DNA from: Chlorobiales bacterium Clorobi_01
GTDB lineage: Bacteria; Bacteroidota; Chlorobiia; Chlorobiales; Chlorobiaceae
Assembly (NCBI GenBank): GCA_001602925.1
Contig: LUZT01000003.1
Coordinates: 1-64,000, forward strand
Direction of reading: 5' to 3'
DNA: 64,000 nucleotides
Shown: piece by piece, positions 19,955 through 29,311 of the stretch
Position numbering within the stretch: the first letter of the stretch is position 1
How the letters are laid out: the number at the start of each line of letters is the position of its first letter
Position numbers and translations under genes: made by a program
Notes under the pieces: generated by a model
Told to the model about the DNA's origin: nothing
What the model saw: the letters and a program-made list of their open reading frames with translations, nothing else
The model's database searches: none

Positions 19955-21316
19955 ATGGAGCTACTGAACACGATTTTCTTCTTCGTCATCGCCATCTTCA
20001 TCCTCGTCACGGCCCACGAATTCGGCCACTTTATCACGGCGAGGATGTTCGGCATGCGGGTCGACCGGTTTTTCATCGGCTTCGATTTCTGGGGCATCAA
20101 GCTGTGGCAGAAAAAGATCGGAGAAACCGAATACGGTATCGGCGCCTTCCCGATTGGCGGCTACGTCAAGATCGCCGGCATGATCGACGAAAGCATGGAC
20201 ACTGACCATGTGACCGAAGAGGTTCAGCCCTGGGAGTTCCGGGCCAAACCGGTCTGGCAGCGCCTCATCGTGCTGGCTGGCGGCGTGGCGATGAACATGG
20301 TGCTGGCCGCGACGATCTTTATCGGTATCACCGCCGTGTTCGGCGAATCGCACACGCCAATCACCACCCCGGCCTTCATCGAATCGAACTCCGTGTTCTC
20401 GTCGATGGGCATGAAAAGCGGCGACCATCTGGTGGCCATCAACGGCCAGAAACTGCACTACTGGGAAGAGGCCCTTGATCCCGAGCATCTCGCCTCCGCA
20501 AATCTGCAATACACTATCGAGCGAAACGGAGAGGAGTTGGCACTCACGGCGCCGAAAGACATCATCTCCCGGATCAACGGAAACCAGTCGATCGGCATCA
20601 GGCCAACCGTGCCTCCAGTCATCGACCAGGTGCTGACCGGCGATCCGGCGGCTAAAGCCGGTATCATGCCGGGCGGCCTCATCACTGCCATCAATGGCTC
20701 GCCAGTGACCGACTGGAGCGAGGTGGTCGATATCATCTCCGCGAACGCAGGCAAAAAGCTCACCGTCACCTGGATGCATCTGAAAAACTCGACTGGCGAG
20801 CCGCTGACCGCCGCTCTCATCCGCAAAAAGGGGCAAACCATTACCACCGAGGTGACGCCGAACAACTCAGGCAAAATCGGCATTTCGCTCAAGCAGACCA
20901 TCGAGACCGAACGCATCAAGCTTTCGCTTCCGCAAGCCATCGCCAGCGGCCTGAACCAGACCTGGAAAACCACCGTGCTGACCGTCCAGGGATTCGGTAA
21001 AATTTTCAGCGGCAAGGAGGATTTCCGCAAGTCGGTCGGCGGCCCGATCAAGATCGCCCGCATTGCCAACCAGAGCGCCGAGCAGGGACCAATCAGCTTC
21101 ATGTACTTCGTGGCCGTGCTCTCAATCTCGCTGGCGATCATCAATATTCTGCCCATCCCGGCGCTCGACGGCGGGCAGTTCGTACTCAACGCCATCGAGG
21201 GCATCATGGGCAGGGAGATTCCGTTCGAGGTCAAGATGCGTATCCAGCAGGTCGGCATGACTCTTCTGCTGATGCTCTTCGCCTACTTCATGATAAACGA
21301 CCTCCTGAACCCCTGA
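19955..21316 (+). CDS. rseP: Site-2 intramembrane metalloprotease RseP
   Basis: RseP cleaves transmembrane segments, classically of anti-sigma factors or remnant signal peptides. The zinc site HEFGH is at residues 22-26 in the first membrane helix, and the third ligand lies in [10 protein letters not shown] near residue 400. One or two PDZ domains lie between, seen from the [19 protein letters not shown] region. Four membrane helices are expected. Length (453) is typical. It stands between dxr and prfA on the same strand. No anti-sigma factor gene is nearby. Confidence 0.94.
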   Translation: MELLNTIFFFVIAIFILVTAHEFGHFITARMFGMRVDRFFIGFDFWGIKLWQKKIGETEYGIGAFPIGGYVKIAGMIDESMDTDHVTEEVQPWEFRAKPVWQRLIVLAGGVAMNMVLAATIFIGITAVFGESHTPITTPAFIESNSVFSSMGMKSGDHLVAINGQKLHYWEEALDPEHLASANLQYTIERNGEELALTAPKDIISRINGNQSIGIRPTVPPVIDQVLTGDPAAKAGIMPGGLITAINGSPVTDWSEVVDIISANAGKKLTVTWMHLKNSTGEPLTAALIRKKGQTITTEVTPNNSGKIGISLKQTIETERIKLSLPQAIASGLNQTWKTTVLTVQGFGKIFSGKEDFRKSVGGPIKIARIANQSAEQGPISFMYFVAVLSISLAIINILPIPALDGGQFVLNAIEGIMGREIPFEVKMRIQQVGMTLLLMLFAYFMINDLLNP

Positions 21317-21337
21317 TTCCGGCGGCGGCGAGCAACC

Positions 21338-22411
21338 ATGTTTGACAAGCTTCAGTCCATCAAGGATAAATTCCAGACCATCGAGCAGCAGCTCTCCGAT
21401 CCGGAGGTGGTAGCCGACCAGAATCGCTTCAGGAAGCTGAACAAGGAGTACAGCAGCCTGAAGGAGATCGTGCGCGCTTACGACGACTGGAGCCGAGCCA
21501 AAAAGCAGCTCGACGAGGCGCATTCGATGCAGAAAAACGAAAATGATCCGGAAATGCGCGCCCTCGTCGAAGAGGAGGCCGGCGAACTCCAGGAGCGCCT
21601 TCCGGAGCTTGAGCAGCAGCTCAAAATCCTGCTCCTGCCGAAGGACGAGGCCGACAGCCGCAACGCCATCATCGAAATCCGCGCCGGAACCGGTGGCGAC
21701 GAGGCGGGGCTGTTCGCCGCCGACCTGATGCGCATGTACCAGCGCTATGCCGAACGGCAGGGGTGGAGCTGCCTGACGCTCGAAGTGAGCGAAGGCTCCG
21801 TGCCCGGCAGCCTCAAGGAGGTTTCGCTTGAAGTGAGCGGCCACGACGTCTACGGCATCCTCAAGTTCGAGAGCGGCGTGCACCGCGTGCAGCGCGTGCC
21901 GGAAACCGAAACCCAAGGGCGCATCCACACATCGGCGGCCAGCGTCGCCGTACTCCCCGAAGCCGAAGAGGTGGACGTAGAAATCCGTAAGGATGACTTG
22001 CAGATGGACACCTTTCGCAGTGGCGGCAAAGGCGGCCAGAACGTCAACAAGGTCGAAACCGCTGTGCGAATCACCCACGTCCCGAGCGGCATCGTCGTTG
22101 CCTGCCAGGAGGAGCGCTCGCAGCTCCAGAACCGCGAGCGGGCCATGAAGATGCTGCGTTCGAAGCTCTACGACATCCAGATCGCCGAACAGCAAAGGAG
22201 CCGCGCCGACCTGCGCCGCTCAATGGTAACCACCGGCGACCGGAGCGCCAAAATCAGGACCTACAATTTTCCTCAGTCGCGCGTGACCGACCACCGCATC
22301 GGCTTTACCAGCCACGCCCTGCCTCAAATCATGCAGGGCGAGCTCGACCCGCTCATTGAGGCGCTGCGAATGCACGACCAGGCCGAGCGCTTGCAGGCCG
22401 AAACCGTCTGA
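21338..22411 (+). CDS. prfA: Peptide chain release factor 1
   Basis: RF1 recognises UAA and UAG stop codons and triggers peptide release. The catalytic GGQ is in [17 protein letters not shown] (near residue 228). The codon-recognition loop of RF1 type lies in the [15 protein letters not shown] region (near 185-200), where RF2 would carry SPF. Length (357) is normal. It follows rseP by 21 bp and probably belongs to the dxr-rseP transcript. Confidence 0.95.
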   Translation: MFDKLQSIKDKFQTIEQQLSDPEVVADQNRFRKLNKEYSSLKEIVRAYDDWSRAKKQLDEAHSMQKNENDPEMRALVEEEAGELQERLPELEQQLKILLLPKDEADSRNAIIEIRAGTGGDEAGLFAADLMRMYQRYAERQGWSCLTLEVSEGSVPGSLKEVSLEVSGHDVYGILKFESGVHRVQRVPETETQGRIHTSAASVAVLPEAEEVDVEIRKDDLQMDTFRSGGKGGQNVNKVETAVRITHVPSGIVVACQEERSQLQNRERAMKMLRSKLYDIQIAEQQRSRADLRRSMVTTGDRSAKIRTYNFPQSRVTDHRIGFTSHALPQIMQGELDPLIEALRMHDQAERLQAETV

Positions 22412-22568
22412 CCTCGTTGCCCGCGATGTACGCGCGGAGGTGCGCAATTTTGCCGGGAAGTAGCTATATTTTCAGAGATCACGCCGACCACCCGGCCATT
22501 TTTTTCAACCAAAGGATACGAAGATCGCTCATGCGGAGATGATTCGCGCGTGAGCCGGAGAAGACGAT

Positions 22569-23183
22569 ATGCTGGAAATGAAAGCCACGGGCAAGAGCAA
22601 GGGTCAATGGATGTTTTACCGGAACTTCGATGACACGGTTGACTATCTCTCCGACCACACGAGAATTCTCTCCTATAACCCTTTCTGCCACAAAGTCGAG
22701 CCGCTCGACCGGGATGAAGCCTACCGCTGGCATTTCCGCGTCACCGATCCGCAGAACAACCCGTTCGACGTGATCTTCAACATCCAGCAGGAAACAGAAA
22801 TCCTTGTTGACCTTCCGGATGAGGTCGCCTCGATGGACCCCGAAGAGATGAGCGACGAGATGATCCGCCAGTTCACGGTGGGCCGGAAGATCACCTGGCG
22901 GCCGTTGGCCCAGGACAAAACATTCGCCATGCCTGAAAAGTACCTCTTCGAAGGCAAGGTCACGGCCGACATGCTGATCGTGCCGGTACAGAAAGAGCAG
23001 ACAAGGGTTGATTTCGACCTCCGGGTCAATGTCGCGTTTCTGCTCTATCCGGCCTTCCGCATTGTGCCCGAGAAGGTTGTACGCACCATGGTCAGTACCG
23101 GCATGTCGCTCATCATGCAGACGGCGACCAACCACATGTTCCAGAAAATCTCGAAAGACTTCGGCAAGATCCGCAAGCTCTGA
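22569..23183 (+). CDS. Conserved protein, DUF1997-like
   Basis: This 204-residue soluble protein has the overall pattern of DUF1997 proteins, found in phototrophs: an N-terminal segment FDDTVDYLSDHTRILSYNPF, a middle beta-rich part, then EGKVTADMLIVPVQKEQTRVDF in general form, and a C-terminal helix TMVSTGMSLIMQTATNHMF. These features suggest an SRPBCC-type ligand-binding fold. No catalytic motif is visible and no function is known to me. The frame starts with an ATG at 22569. The K+ channel gene follows 36 bp downstream. Confidence 0.7.
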   Translation: MLEMKATGKSKGQWMFYRNFDDTVDYLSDHTRILSYNPFCHKVEPLDRDEAYRWHFRVTDPQNNPFDVIFNIQQETEILVDLPDEVASMDPEEMSDEMIRQFTVGRKITWRPLAQDKTFAMPEKYLFEGKVTADMLIVPVQKEQTRVDFDLRVNVAFLLYPAFRIVPEKVVRTMVSTGMSLIMQTATNHMFQKISKDFGKIRKL

Positions 23184-23219
23184 AAACACTCCGTTAACCG
23201 CCATGACCACCATCACCGC

Positions 23220-24251
23220 TTGAGCAAGGACGCACAACAGATTTCCGCCCTCCGCCGGTTCTCGGTCTCGATCATCAGCGTGGCGCTCCTGGTCATTTCG
23301 GGAACGGTTGGCTACATGTACCTCGAAAACATGAGCCTCCTGGACGCGCTTTACATGACGGTCATCACGGTGGCCACAGTCGGCTTCAGCGAGGTCCGTC
23401 CGCTGGATGATGTGGGCAAGATTTTCACGATGGTGCTGATCGTCAGCGGCACGGGCATCTTTTTCTTCACCCTGACCAATGTGGCCGTCTTCTTCGTCTC
23501 AGGCGAGTGGAAGGAGCATTGGGAACAACAACGCAATGAACGCATGCTTCGGAAACTGAACGACCATTTCATCATCTGCGGTTACGGCCGTCTCGGGGGA
23601 AGCGTCGCCGAAGAGCTTCGGGCGAAGGCGATCCCCTTCGTGGTCATCGACAACATGATCGACAACGTGCTCCGCGCCCGCGATGAAGGATTCCTGGCCA
23701 TCAAGGGCAACGCCGCGGATGAAGAGGTGCTGGCCGATGCCGGATTGCACCGGGCAAAGGGGCTGATCGCCGCCGCAGGCAACGACGCAGAAAACGTCTT
23801 CATCGTGCTGACCGCGCGGAACCTCAAGCCCAACCTGTACATCGTCGCAAGAGCTGACTGCGACGAGTCTGAAAGCAAGCTTCGCCGGGCGGGCGCTGAA
23901 AAGGTGGTGATGCTCTACCGCTCGGCAGGCAAGCGCATGGCCAACCTCCTGACCGAACCTGAACTCGAAGAGTACCTCGACGAGCTGAGCAACGCCAACA
24001 ACCTCAATCTCCGGATCGCCCAGTACCTGGTTGGCGACAATTCGCCACTCGTCGGCAAATCGTTTCAGGAGGTCGATCTGTACAACAACCACCGCATCAA
24101 CGTGGTCGGCTACAAGCTGCCGGGCGGCGAATTGCACACCACGCCGCGCCCTGCGGAGATCATCCAGAAAAACGGCACGATCATCGTTATCGGCAAGGGC
24201 GGTGATCTCGAAATGCTCTGCAAGCTGGCCCAGGGAGAAACGCAGCGATGA
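23220..24251 (+). CDS. Two-helix K+ channel with RCK domain
   Basis: This 343-residue protein has two membrane helices (about 14-34 and 68-92) with a pore loop between them, whose filter reads TVATVGFSEV. It is followed by a regulator-of-K+-conductance (TrkA-N) domain starting at HFIICGYGRLGGSVAEEL (near residue 119) and a TrkA-C domain near 265-340. The MthK/GsuK-like layout indicates a ligand-gated K+ channel in the inner membrane. The filter has TVGFS instead of TVGYG. The start is TTG at 23220. Its stop overlaps the ATG of the nitroreductase gene. Confidence 0.9.
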   Translation: MSKDAQQISALRRFSVSIISVALLVISGTVGYMYLENMSLLDALYMTVITVATVGFSEVRPLDDVGKIFTMVLIVSGTGIFFFTLTNVAVFFVSGEWKEHWEQQRNERMLRKLNDHFIICGYGRLGGSVAEELRAKAIPFVVIDNMIDNVLRARDEGFLAIKGNAADEEVLADAGLHRAKGLIAAAGNDAENVFIVLTARNLKPNLYIVARADCDESESKLRRAGAEKVVMLYRSAGKRMANLLTEPELEEYLDELSNANNLNLRIAQYLVGDNSPLVGKSFQEVDLYNNHRINVVGYKLPGGELHTTPRPAEIIQKNGTIIVIGKGGDLEMLCKLAQGETQR

Positions 24252-24766
24252 CAAACCTGCACGACCTTGCAGAATCCCGCAAAAGCGTCCGCGGTTACGA
24301 CACAAGCCGACCCGTGGCTCCGCAAATTCTCGAACGGGTGCTCGATGCCGGGCGGCTCGCCCCGTCGGCCAAAAACCTTCAGCCATGGACATTCCTGCTG
24401 GTCAGCTCGCCTGAGATGCTTGCGAAAATCCGCTCCTGCTACGAGCGCGACTGGTTCAAGCAAGCGCCGCACATCCTCATCGTCACCGGTGACCGCAATG
24501 ATGCCTGGGTGCGCCAGTCCGACAGCTGGAACTCGCTTGAAACCGACCTCGCCATCGCGATGGATCACCTGATTCTGGCCGCGCATGCCGAAGGCCTCGC
24601 CACCTGCTGGATTTCAGCCTTTGACCCGGCAATGCTGCGCGAAGCGCTCGATCTGAAACCATCCGAAGAAGTTTTCACCCTCACCCCGATCGGTTACGCC
24701 TCCACCGACGCACAGACCCGCCCGAAAAGCCGCAAGCCACTCGACGAAGTCGTCCGGTATTTGTGA
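24248..24766 (+). CDS. Nitroreductase family flavoprotein
   Basis: A 172-residue FMN-dependent oxidoreductase of the nitroreductase superfamily. The FMN-binding start is SRKSVRGYD (residues 10-18), then GRLAPSAKNLQPWTFLLV (35-52), and near the end GLATCWISAFDP and PIGYAS. The natural substrate is not predictable. It overlaps the K+ channel stop by 4 bp (ATGA), so the two are coupled, although no functional link is obvious. Confidence 0.9.
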   Translation: MTNLHDLAESRKSVRGYDTSRPVAPQILERVLDAGRLAPSAKNLQPWTFLLVSSPEMLAKIRSCYERDWFKQAPHILIVTGDRNDAWVRQSDSWNSLETDLAIAMDHLILAAHAEGLATCWISAFDPAMLREALDLKPSEEVFTLTPIGYASTDAQTRPKSRKPLDEVVRYL

Positions 24767-24898
24767 GAAAGAGGACGCCAACAAGCGTCTGATAGCCCAC
24801 AGACCAGCGGGCTCAACGCCATCACCGGAAACCGGCCATCGAGCACCTTTCTGAAAACCTCGCCATGGCAAACCGGAGCACCATATCAAGCGCTATCT

Positions 24899-25351
24899 TC
24901 ACGCCACAGGAGTCTCGAACAGAGTCCGTTCGGCGGCCCGGCGGCGCACAAGGCCGGAAAGTTTTTTACCATTGCCATAGACCCAGCGGTCGAACTCGGC
25001 TGCCGAACCGGCATAGTCGCCTTTATTGAGCTTTTTGAGCAGCGTACTGGTGCGGAGATTCTCCGGGCCGGCATTGTAGGCAAAGTCAACAAGCGCATCG
25101 AACTGGTTCTGGTTCAGTTCGACGAGCGCATAGCGATTGACGGCGCTTTCATACCGTTCAAGCGTTTCAAGCATGATTTCATCAGCCTGTTCTTTCGTGA
25201 CAGGAGGGTCGGTGAGCTTGACGGGCGTGCCGTCGGCATAGCGGGTTGAGCCGTAGCCGATGGTGGGAACACCGGCTGGACAACGATAGGGCATTGGCCT
25301 GAACCCTTCAAAATCCCTGATGATATTCAGGCAAGCTTCGGATACCTGCAT
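24899..25351 (-). CDS. Phage-type lysozyme (GH24), no phage context
   Basis: This 150-residue muramidase has the GH24 catalytic spacing: Glu15, eight residues, Cys24, five residues, Thr30, as in R21-type endolysins that have Cys instead of Asp. The stretch CPAGVPTIGYG is diagnostic. The ATG at 25351 is preceded by AGGAG at a spacing of 5 nt. A GTG six bases earlier is less likely. No signal peptide or SAR helix is visible and there is no holin, spanin or other phage gene nearby. It is either a domesticated phage lysin or part of a cell-wall or weapon system, and the sequence does not say which. Confidence 0.9.
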   Translation of the reverse strand: MQVSEACLNIIRDFEGFRPMPYRCPAGVPTIGYGSTRYADGTPVKLTDPPVTKEQADEIMLETLERYESAVNRYALVELNQNQFDALVDFAYNAGPENLRTSTLLKKLNKGDYAGSAAEFDRWVYGNGKKLSGLVRRRAAERTLFETPVA

Positions 25352-25477
25352 GATCACTCCTGTTTTGAATTGGAAACACCGGGCACAAGCATGGCTGAAC
25401 GACGGAGCTGTATAACAAAATGGCTCTCAACTTGAAAATACAGAATCAGCAAACGGTTTCAAGTGACGGAACACGCA

Positions 25478-25522
25478 AAAGCCCCGGACGTTCACGGATG
25501 AAACCGGAACTTCCGGGGCTTT
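25478..25522. terminator. Bidirectional terminator-like hairpin
   Basis: An 11-bp perfect stem pairs AAAGCCCCGGA (25478-25488) with its complement (25512-25522), with a 23-nt loop. It lies just past the small gene at 25554-25712 and upstream of the lysozyme gene, both leftward, so it should separate their transcripts. Confidence 0.7.
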
Positions 25523-25553
25523 GTGGCTTATTCCCGAATGCGCGATGGAACGA

Positions 25554-25712
25554 TCAGGAGTGACCGCCGGCGACGATGCGGATCATCTTGATGTTCAGAA
25601 TGAGAAACCTGAAGAGCTGCCACGGTATGAATTTGCGCCAGAAAAGCGTCGCCTTGTCGGGCACCGGCGGATAGGCTTCGTCGTAGTATGCCTTGAATTT
25701 ATAGTTACCCAT
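25554..25712 (-). CDS. 52-residue protein downstream of SQR
   Basis: This small frame runs from an ATG at 25712 to a TGA at 25554. The product begins MGNYKFKAYYDEAYPP and has a C-terminal hydrophobic-basic helix (FWRKFIPWQLFRFLILNIKM), ending in AGGHS. The helix looks like a membrane-surface anchor, much like the aromatic-rich C-terminus of the SQR itself (LHYLFFHKAKGYPFWYLIPE). It starts 51 bp after the SQR stop on the same strand and is followed by a hairpin terminator, so it is probably co-transcribed. I do not recognise a family. It may be a subunit or membrane adaptor of the SQR. Confidence 0.65.
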   Translation of the reverse strand: MGNYKFKAYYDEAYPPVPDKATLFWRKFIPWQLFRFLILNIKMIRIVAGGHS

Positions 25713-25762
25713 GATTCACGAGTTTTAGGTTGAAATCGATGTCTCTTGAATGCTGCTCCATC

Positions 25763-27220
25763 TTATTCCGGAATCAGGTACCAGAACGGATAGCCCTTCG
25801 CCTTGTGGAAGAAGAGATAGTGCAGAATGAACTTCAGCCAGTGACCGGCAAGACCCGCTTCGCCGACCGAGTAGGTCATGTCGCGCCCCCACTCCGGATA
25901 CTTCTCCCAGTCGGGCACGATGGGAAAGACGGTCATCGATGCACCAAGGCCGCTGAACGAACCGAAACCGCCCGACACAATGCAGGCCGCGCCCATTCGG
26001 GCCATCGAGGCTTTGTGATGGTGCTCCTTGTGGTTGCCCTTGATCTGCTCGGAAATGTTGAGCGCAATGATCTTGCCGATAACGCCCGACGGCATGCCGG
26101 TGCGCGGCGGCGTCGGGAAAATCTGGCGGCCATTCACGCTCGTCATGGGCTTGGAGATCGGATGTGGTGGCGCGAAGGCGATGCCCGCGGCGTAGATATT
26201 GCTGTACATCGGGGTCTGGTAGATGGTCGGCCAGTCGTTAGCGCCCCAATCGCCGAACGACTTGGCGGTGTAGTCCGCATCGACCTTCATGAACTTGTTC
26301 GGCAGGAACATCTTGTCGGTGATGTCGTTGCCGCTCTTGTCGAAGGCGGTCAGGCCAACGCCGGAGAACGACGGAATAAGCATCGCAAAGTCGAACTCCT
26401 GCGAAAGCATTTCGCCGTCGAGCGTTTCGTAGTGGGCCACGCCCGGCTCCACCTTGTAGACACCCGCCCGGCGGATCCACTTGATGCCGTACTCGGCGAG
26501 CAGCGATTCGGTAAAGACCTTGGTCGGCGTGATGTAACCGCCGCGCTTGATGAACGCGCCGCCCATACCGAAATCGCCCACCTCGTACTCGTTTGAAATC
26601 CAGGTCAGCTCCGCCATGTGGCTCAGGCCGCGACGGGAGATTTCGTAAGCGACGTTCAGGATATACTCGAAAGCTGCGCCCTGACAGGTGGCCATCGCAT
26701 GGCCGGTGCCAATGAGGAAACGCTGCTTCTGACCATTCTTCATCTTTTCGATGCTTTTCTGCAACTCCTCCCACGCATGAGCCGCGTGGCTGTAGGTGCA
26801 GACAGACAGCGAGTTTTTGTCAGGCCCGAGCCCCTCGGTAGCCCCGAAGTTCAGCTTCGGACCGGTGGCGTTGACAAGGTAGTCGTAATCGACCGTCTCG
26901 GTGTACCCGGCATACTCCTCGTCGGTGTACTCGATGGTGACGTATCCCTTGCTGATGTTGGCGTCGCCCTCGGGATGAATCGAAACGGCTTTCGCCTGCT
27001 TGTAATCGATGCCCCAGCGGTCATAGACCTTCTTGAGCTTGAAGCGCACATCGTCGATGGTCATCTGGCCCACGCCGACCCATATATTCGACGGAATCCA
27101 CTGGTAATAGCTGTTGGGCGAGATAACCACAACCTCATGCTGCTTTCCAAGTTTTTTCTTGAGAAAGGATGCGCAGGTATGCCCCGAAACGCCAGCTCCC
27201 AAAACGACGACCTTTGCCAT
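25763..27220 (-). CDS. sqr: Sulfide:quinone oxidoreductase
   Basis: This FAD enzyme oxidises sulfide and reduces the quinone pool at the membrane, a key entry of electrons in green sulfur bacteria. The Rossmann motif is VVLGAGVSGHTCASF (residues 5-19). The three SQR cysteines are at Cys141 (LSVCTYSHA), Cys179 (GHAMATCQGAAFEY) and Cys413 (AACIVSGG). The C-terminal 25 residues form an aromatic amphipathic anchor. At 485 residues it is longer than type I SQRs. The context matches what I recall as CT0117, called SqrD (type IV), in C. tepidum. The ATG at 27220 is used. The divergent ArsA-type gene lies 580 bp away. Confidence 0.9.
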   Translation of the reverse strand: MAKVVVLGAGVSGHTCASFLKKKLGKQHEVVVISPNSYYQWIPSNIWVGVGQMTIDDVRFKLKKVYDRWGIDYKQAKAVSIHPEGDANISKGYVTIEYTDEEYAGYTETVDYDYLVNATGPKLNFGATEGLGPDKNSLSVCTYSHAAHAWEELQKSIEKMKNGQKQRFLIGTGHAMATCQGAAFEYILNVAYEISRRGLSHMAELTWISNEYEVGDFGMGGAFIKRGGYITPTKVFTESLLAEYGIKWIRRAGVYKVEPGVAHYETLDGEMLSQEFDFAMLIPSFSGVGLTAFDKSGNDITDKMFLPNKFMKVDADYTAKSFGDWGANDWPTIYQTPMYSNIYAAGIAFAPPHPISKPMTSVNGRQIFPTPPRTGMPSGVIGKIIALNISEQIKGNHKEHHHKASMARMGAACIVSGGFGSFSGLGASMTVFPIVPDWEKYPEWGRDMTYSVGEAGLAGHWLKFILHYLFFHKAKGYPFWYLIPE

Positions 27221-27799
27221 AACGAGTCAGATTTTCATTGTTAAACCATTTAAAACAAATATACACCTCAAACGCCCCTGTCCGTGCCGAAAAAAGAGCG
27301 ACGGCGACACCTCAGCCAGAGCGCCGGAATGGATACACTGATAATTACGTGAAGGCATGTCCGCGATCATGAAACAATAATAATCCTTGAAAATTCCGGC
27401 AACGGCTCGCTCGCTGCTGAAACAAAAAGGCCGAAATGGGTGCCGCAAGTCATGCGTCTCAACTATAACCATATGCTCATAATTAATCAAGTGCCTGCTC
27501 ATTTTTAGCATAAAAAAGAGGCGTACCGAGAAAGGAATTACTCCTGATTTCGCACAAACGGGAAACAGTCCTCAAAAGTACCTGAGGATGACGCCCATAA
27601 CGACCAACTTCCGGGCAGGTACACGGGCTCGCTCCTGCAACGTATTCTCAAATAACGACATTCCTGTTGTTGCAGCGCGCGAACAGCCCCTGCAACGGCC
27701 TGCGGCCCACTGTTTTCCACAGAAATTATCAGCCCCCCGAATTGGTTGTAAAATTTTACGACTGCACATTGGTGAAACAATTCCCTCACAGGAGGCGGC
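27221..27799. other. Long intergenic region between sqr and ArsA-type gene
   Basis: No convincing gene lies in these 579 bp. Frames of up to 116 codons occur on the minus strand, but the longer ones run into the divergent ATPase gene or lack family features. Three copies of a CTGCAAC/GTTGCAG element (27635-27641, 27669-27675, 27690-27696) can form two mutually exclusive hairpins upstream of the ATPase gene. Promoters for both divergent genes must lie here, but I cannot pick them with confidence. Confidence 0.45.
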
Positions 27800-28996
27800 A
27801 TGAGAAACATCGTGTTTACGGGCAAGGGGGGCGTCGGCAAAACCTCCATCGCGGCGGCGACCGCCGTCAGGGCCGCGGCTCTCGGCTACAAAACGCTGGT
27901 CATCTCGACCGATCCCGCCCACAGCCTCGGCGACTCATTCGACATTGAACTCGGTCCGTCACCGGTGAAGGTGGCCGAGAATCTCTGGGGCCAGGAGGTG
28001 AGCGTTTACGGCGATCTGTCGCTCAACTGGGAGGTGGTGCGCGAACACTTCGCCCACCTGATGGAGGTGCAGGGCATCGAGGGCATTTACGTCGAGGAGA
28101 TGGGCGTCCTGCCGGGCATGGAGGAGCTTTTCTCGCTCTCCTACATCAAGCGCTACAACGAGTCCAACGAGTACGACCTGCTCGTCGTCGATTGCGCCCC
28201 GACCGGCGAGACGCTGCGCCTGCTCTCCATTCCGGAGACCTTCGGCTGGATGCTCAAGCTCATGCGCAACATGGAGAAGTACGTCGTCAAACCGGTCATC
28301 CGGCCCCTCTCCAAACGCATCAGCCGCCTGCACGACTTCGTGCCCGACACCGACGTCTACGACCAGGTCGATCACCTCTTTTCGTCGGTCGAAGGGATCA
28401 TCGAGCTGCTCTCGGACGACTCGAAAACCACCGTGCGGCTGGTCATGAATCCGGAGAAAATGGTCGTCAAGGAGTCGATGCGGGCACTCACTTACCTCAA
28501 TCTGTACAACATCACGGTTGACCAGATCGTCATCAACCGAGTCTACATGGACGACGTTGACGGCAACTATTTCGAGGGGTGGAAGGAGATTCAGAAGAAG
28601 TACATCGAGCAGATCGAATCCTCCTTCGCGCCGATTCCCATCACCAAAGTACCGCTCTTCCGTTCCGAGGTGCTGGGCCTTGACATGCTTGCCAAGGTGG
28701 GCGAAACGGTCTACGGCGACCGCAACCCGCTCGACATCTTCTACCACGAAGAGCACGTGGACATTCACAAAGTCAGCGAAGGCCACTACATCATGAAGCT
28801 CCGCCTGCCCTTCGTCTTCGACAACCGCATGGAGGCCAACGTCGTGCAGGTCGGCGACTCGCTGACGGTCAGAATCGGCAACTACCAGAAAGGCGTCGTG
28901 CTGCCGACATTCCTCGCCGGCATGAAAGTCACCCACGCCGGATACGAGGAGAAATGGCTGGCGATCGAGTTCAGAAAGAAGGAGACGGCGAAGTGA
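27800..28996 (+). CDS. ArsA/Get3-family ATPase with alpha-crystallin-like tail (Get3d-like)
   Basis: This 398-residue ATPase has the deviant Walker A GKGGVGKT (8-15), the switch motif [10 protein letters not shown] (near residue 38) and the second switch [15 protein letters not shown] (near 131). The Get3 zinc CxxC and the ArsA metal cysteines are absent. The last 80 residues, from about [17 protein letters not shown], have the beta-sandwich pattern of alpha-crystallin/Hsp20 domains. This is the architecture of Get3d proteins in phototrophs, which bind hydrophobic proteins. Arsenite transport is therefore unlikely, despite the usual annotation as an arsenical pump ATPase. The client is unknown. 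Confidence 0.85.
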   Translation: MRNIVFTGKGGVGKTSIAAATAVRAAALGYKTLVISTDPAHSLGDSFDIELGPSPVKVAENLWGQEVSVYGDLSLNWEVVREHFAHLMEVQGIEGIYVEEMGVLPGMEELFSLSYIKRYNESNEYDLLVVDCAPTGETLRLLSIPETFGWMLKLMRNMEKYVVKPVIRPLSKRISRLHDFVPDTDVYDQVDHLFSSVEGIIELLSDDSKTTVRLVMNPEKMVVKESMRALTYLNLYNITVDQIVINRVYMDDVDGNYFEGWKEIQKKYIEQIESSFAPIPITKVPLFRSEVLGLDMLAKVGETVYGDRNPLDIFYHEEHVDIHKVSEGHYIMKLRLPFVFDNRMEANVVQVGDSLTVRIGNYQKGVVLPTFLAGMKVTHAGYEEKWLAIEFRKKETAK

Positions 28997-29311
28997 GTTA
29001 AAGGAATCGCCATTCCAGAAATTCACAACACTCGCAGGGCGAACAAAAGAGGTTCGACCTGACCATTCTCATGGAATCAAACCGAACGAGCCTTCATCGT
29101 CACTGGTTTCGCAAACTCCATGGGCGATGATTTCAACAACGCCTCTGCGTTTGAAACGTCTCAGAAAAGCACGTCCGCCTCACTATCTTTCCGACCATAA
29201 CGGCTATCCACCGCTCTTCTGTAAGCGGAGGCAAGTCTTATCGTTTTTTATGATTCCTTTGGAATCAAAATTTTTCTGATCTTTGTCAATTGACCAAGTT
29301 AGAATCCACAG
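28997..29311. other. Intergenic leader region of the ior operon
   Basis: No gene is visible in these 315 bp. A palindrome TGATTCC-TTT-GGAATCA lies at 29251-29267, about 45 bp before the iorA start, and GGAATCAAA also occurs near 29072. The AT-rich stretch around and after the palindrome is the likely promoter area, but I see no clear -35/-10 pair. Confidence 0.4.
29251..29267. promoter_or_regulatory. Palindromic candidate operator before iorA
   Basis: A 7-bp perfect inverted repeat with a 3-bp centre (TGATTCC TTT GGAATCA) sits 45 bp upstream of iorA and is flanked by T- and A-rich runs. It may be an operator or a small attenuator hairpin (the following AAAATTTTT gives a weak T-tract). No regulator gene is adjacent. 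Confidence 0.35.

Noticed and set aside
24899-25351. Possible prophage remnant around the lysozyme gene
   Set aside because: No integrase, tail, holin or attachment-site repeat is visible within the window. Only the lysin itself is phage-like.
27227-27511. A 94-codon frame on the minus strand upstream of sqr
   Set aside because: No family features, no ribosome-binding site that stands out, and unusual composition. It is probably chance in the long intergenic region.
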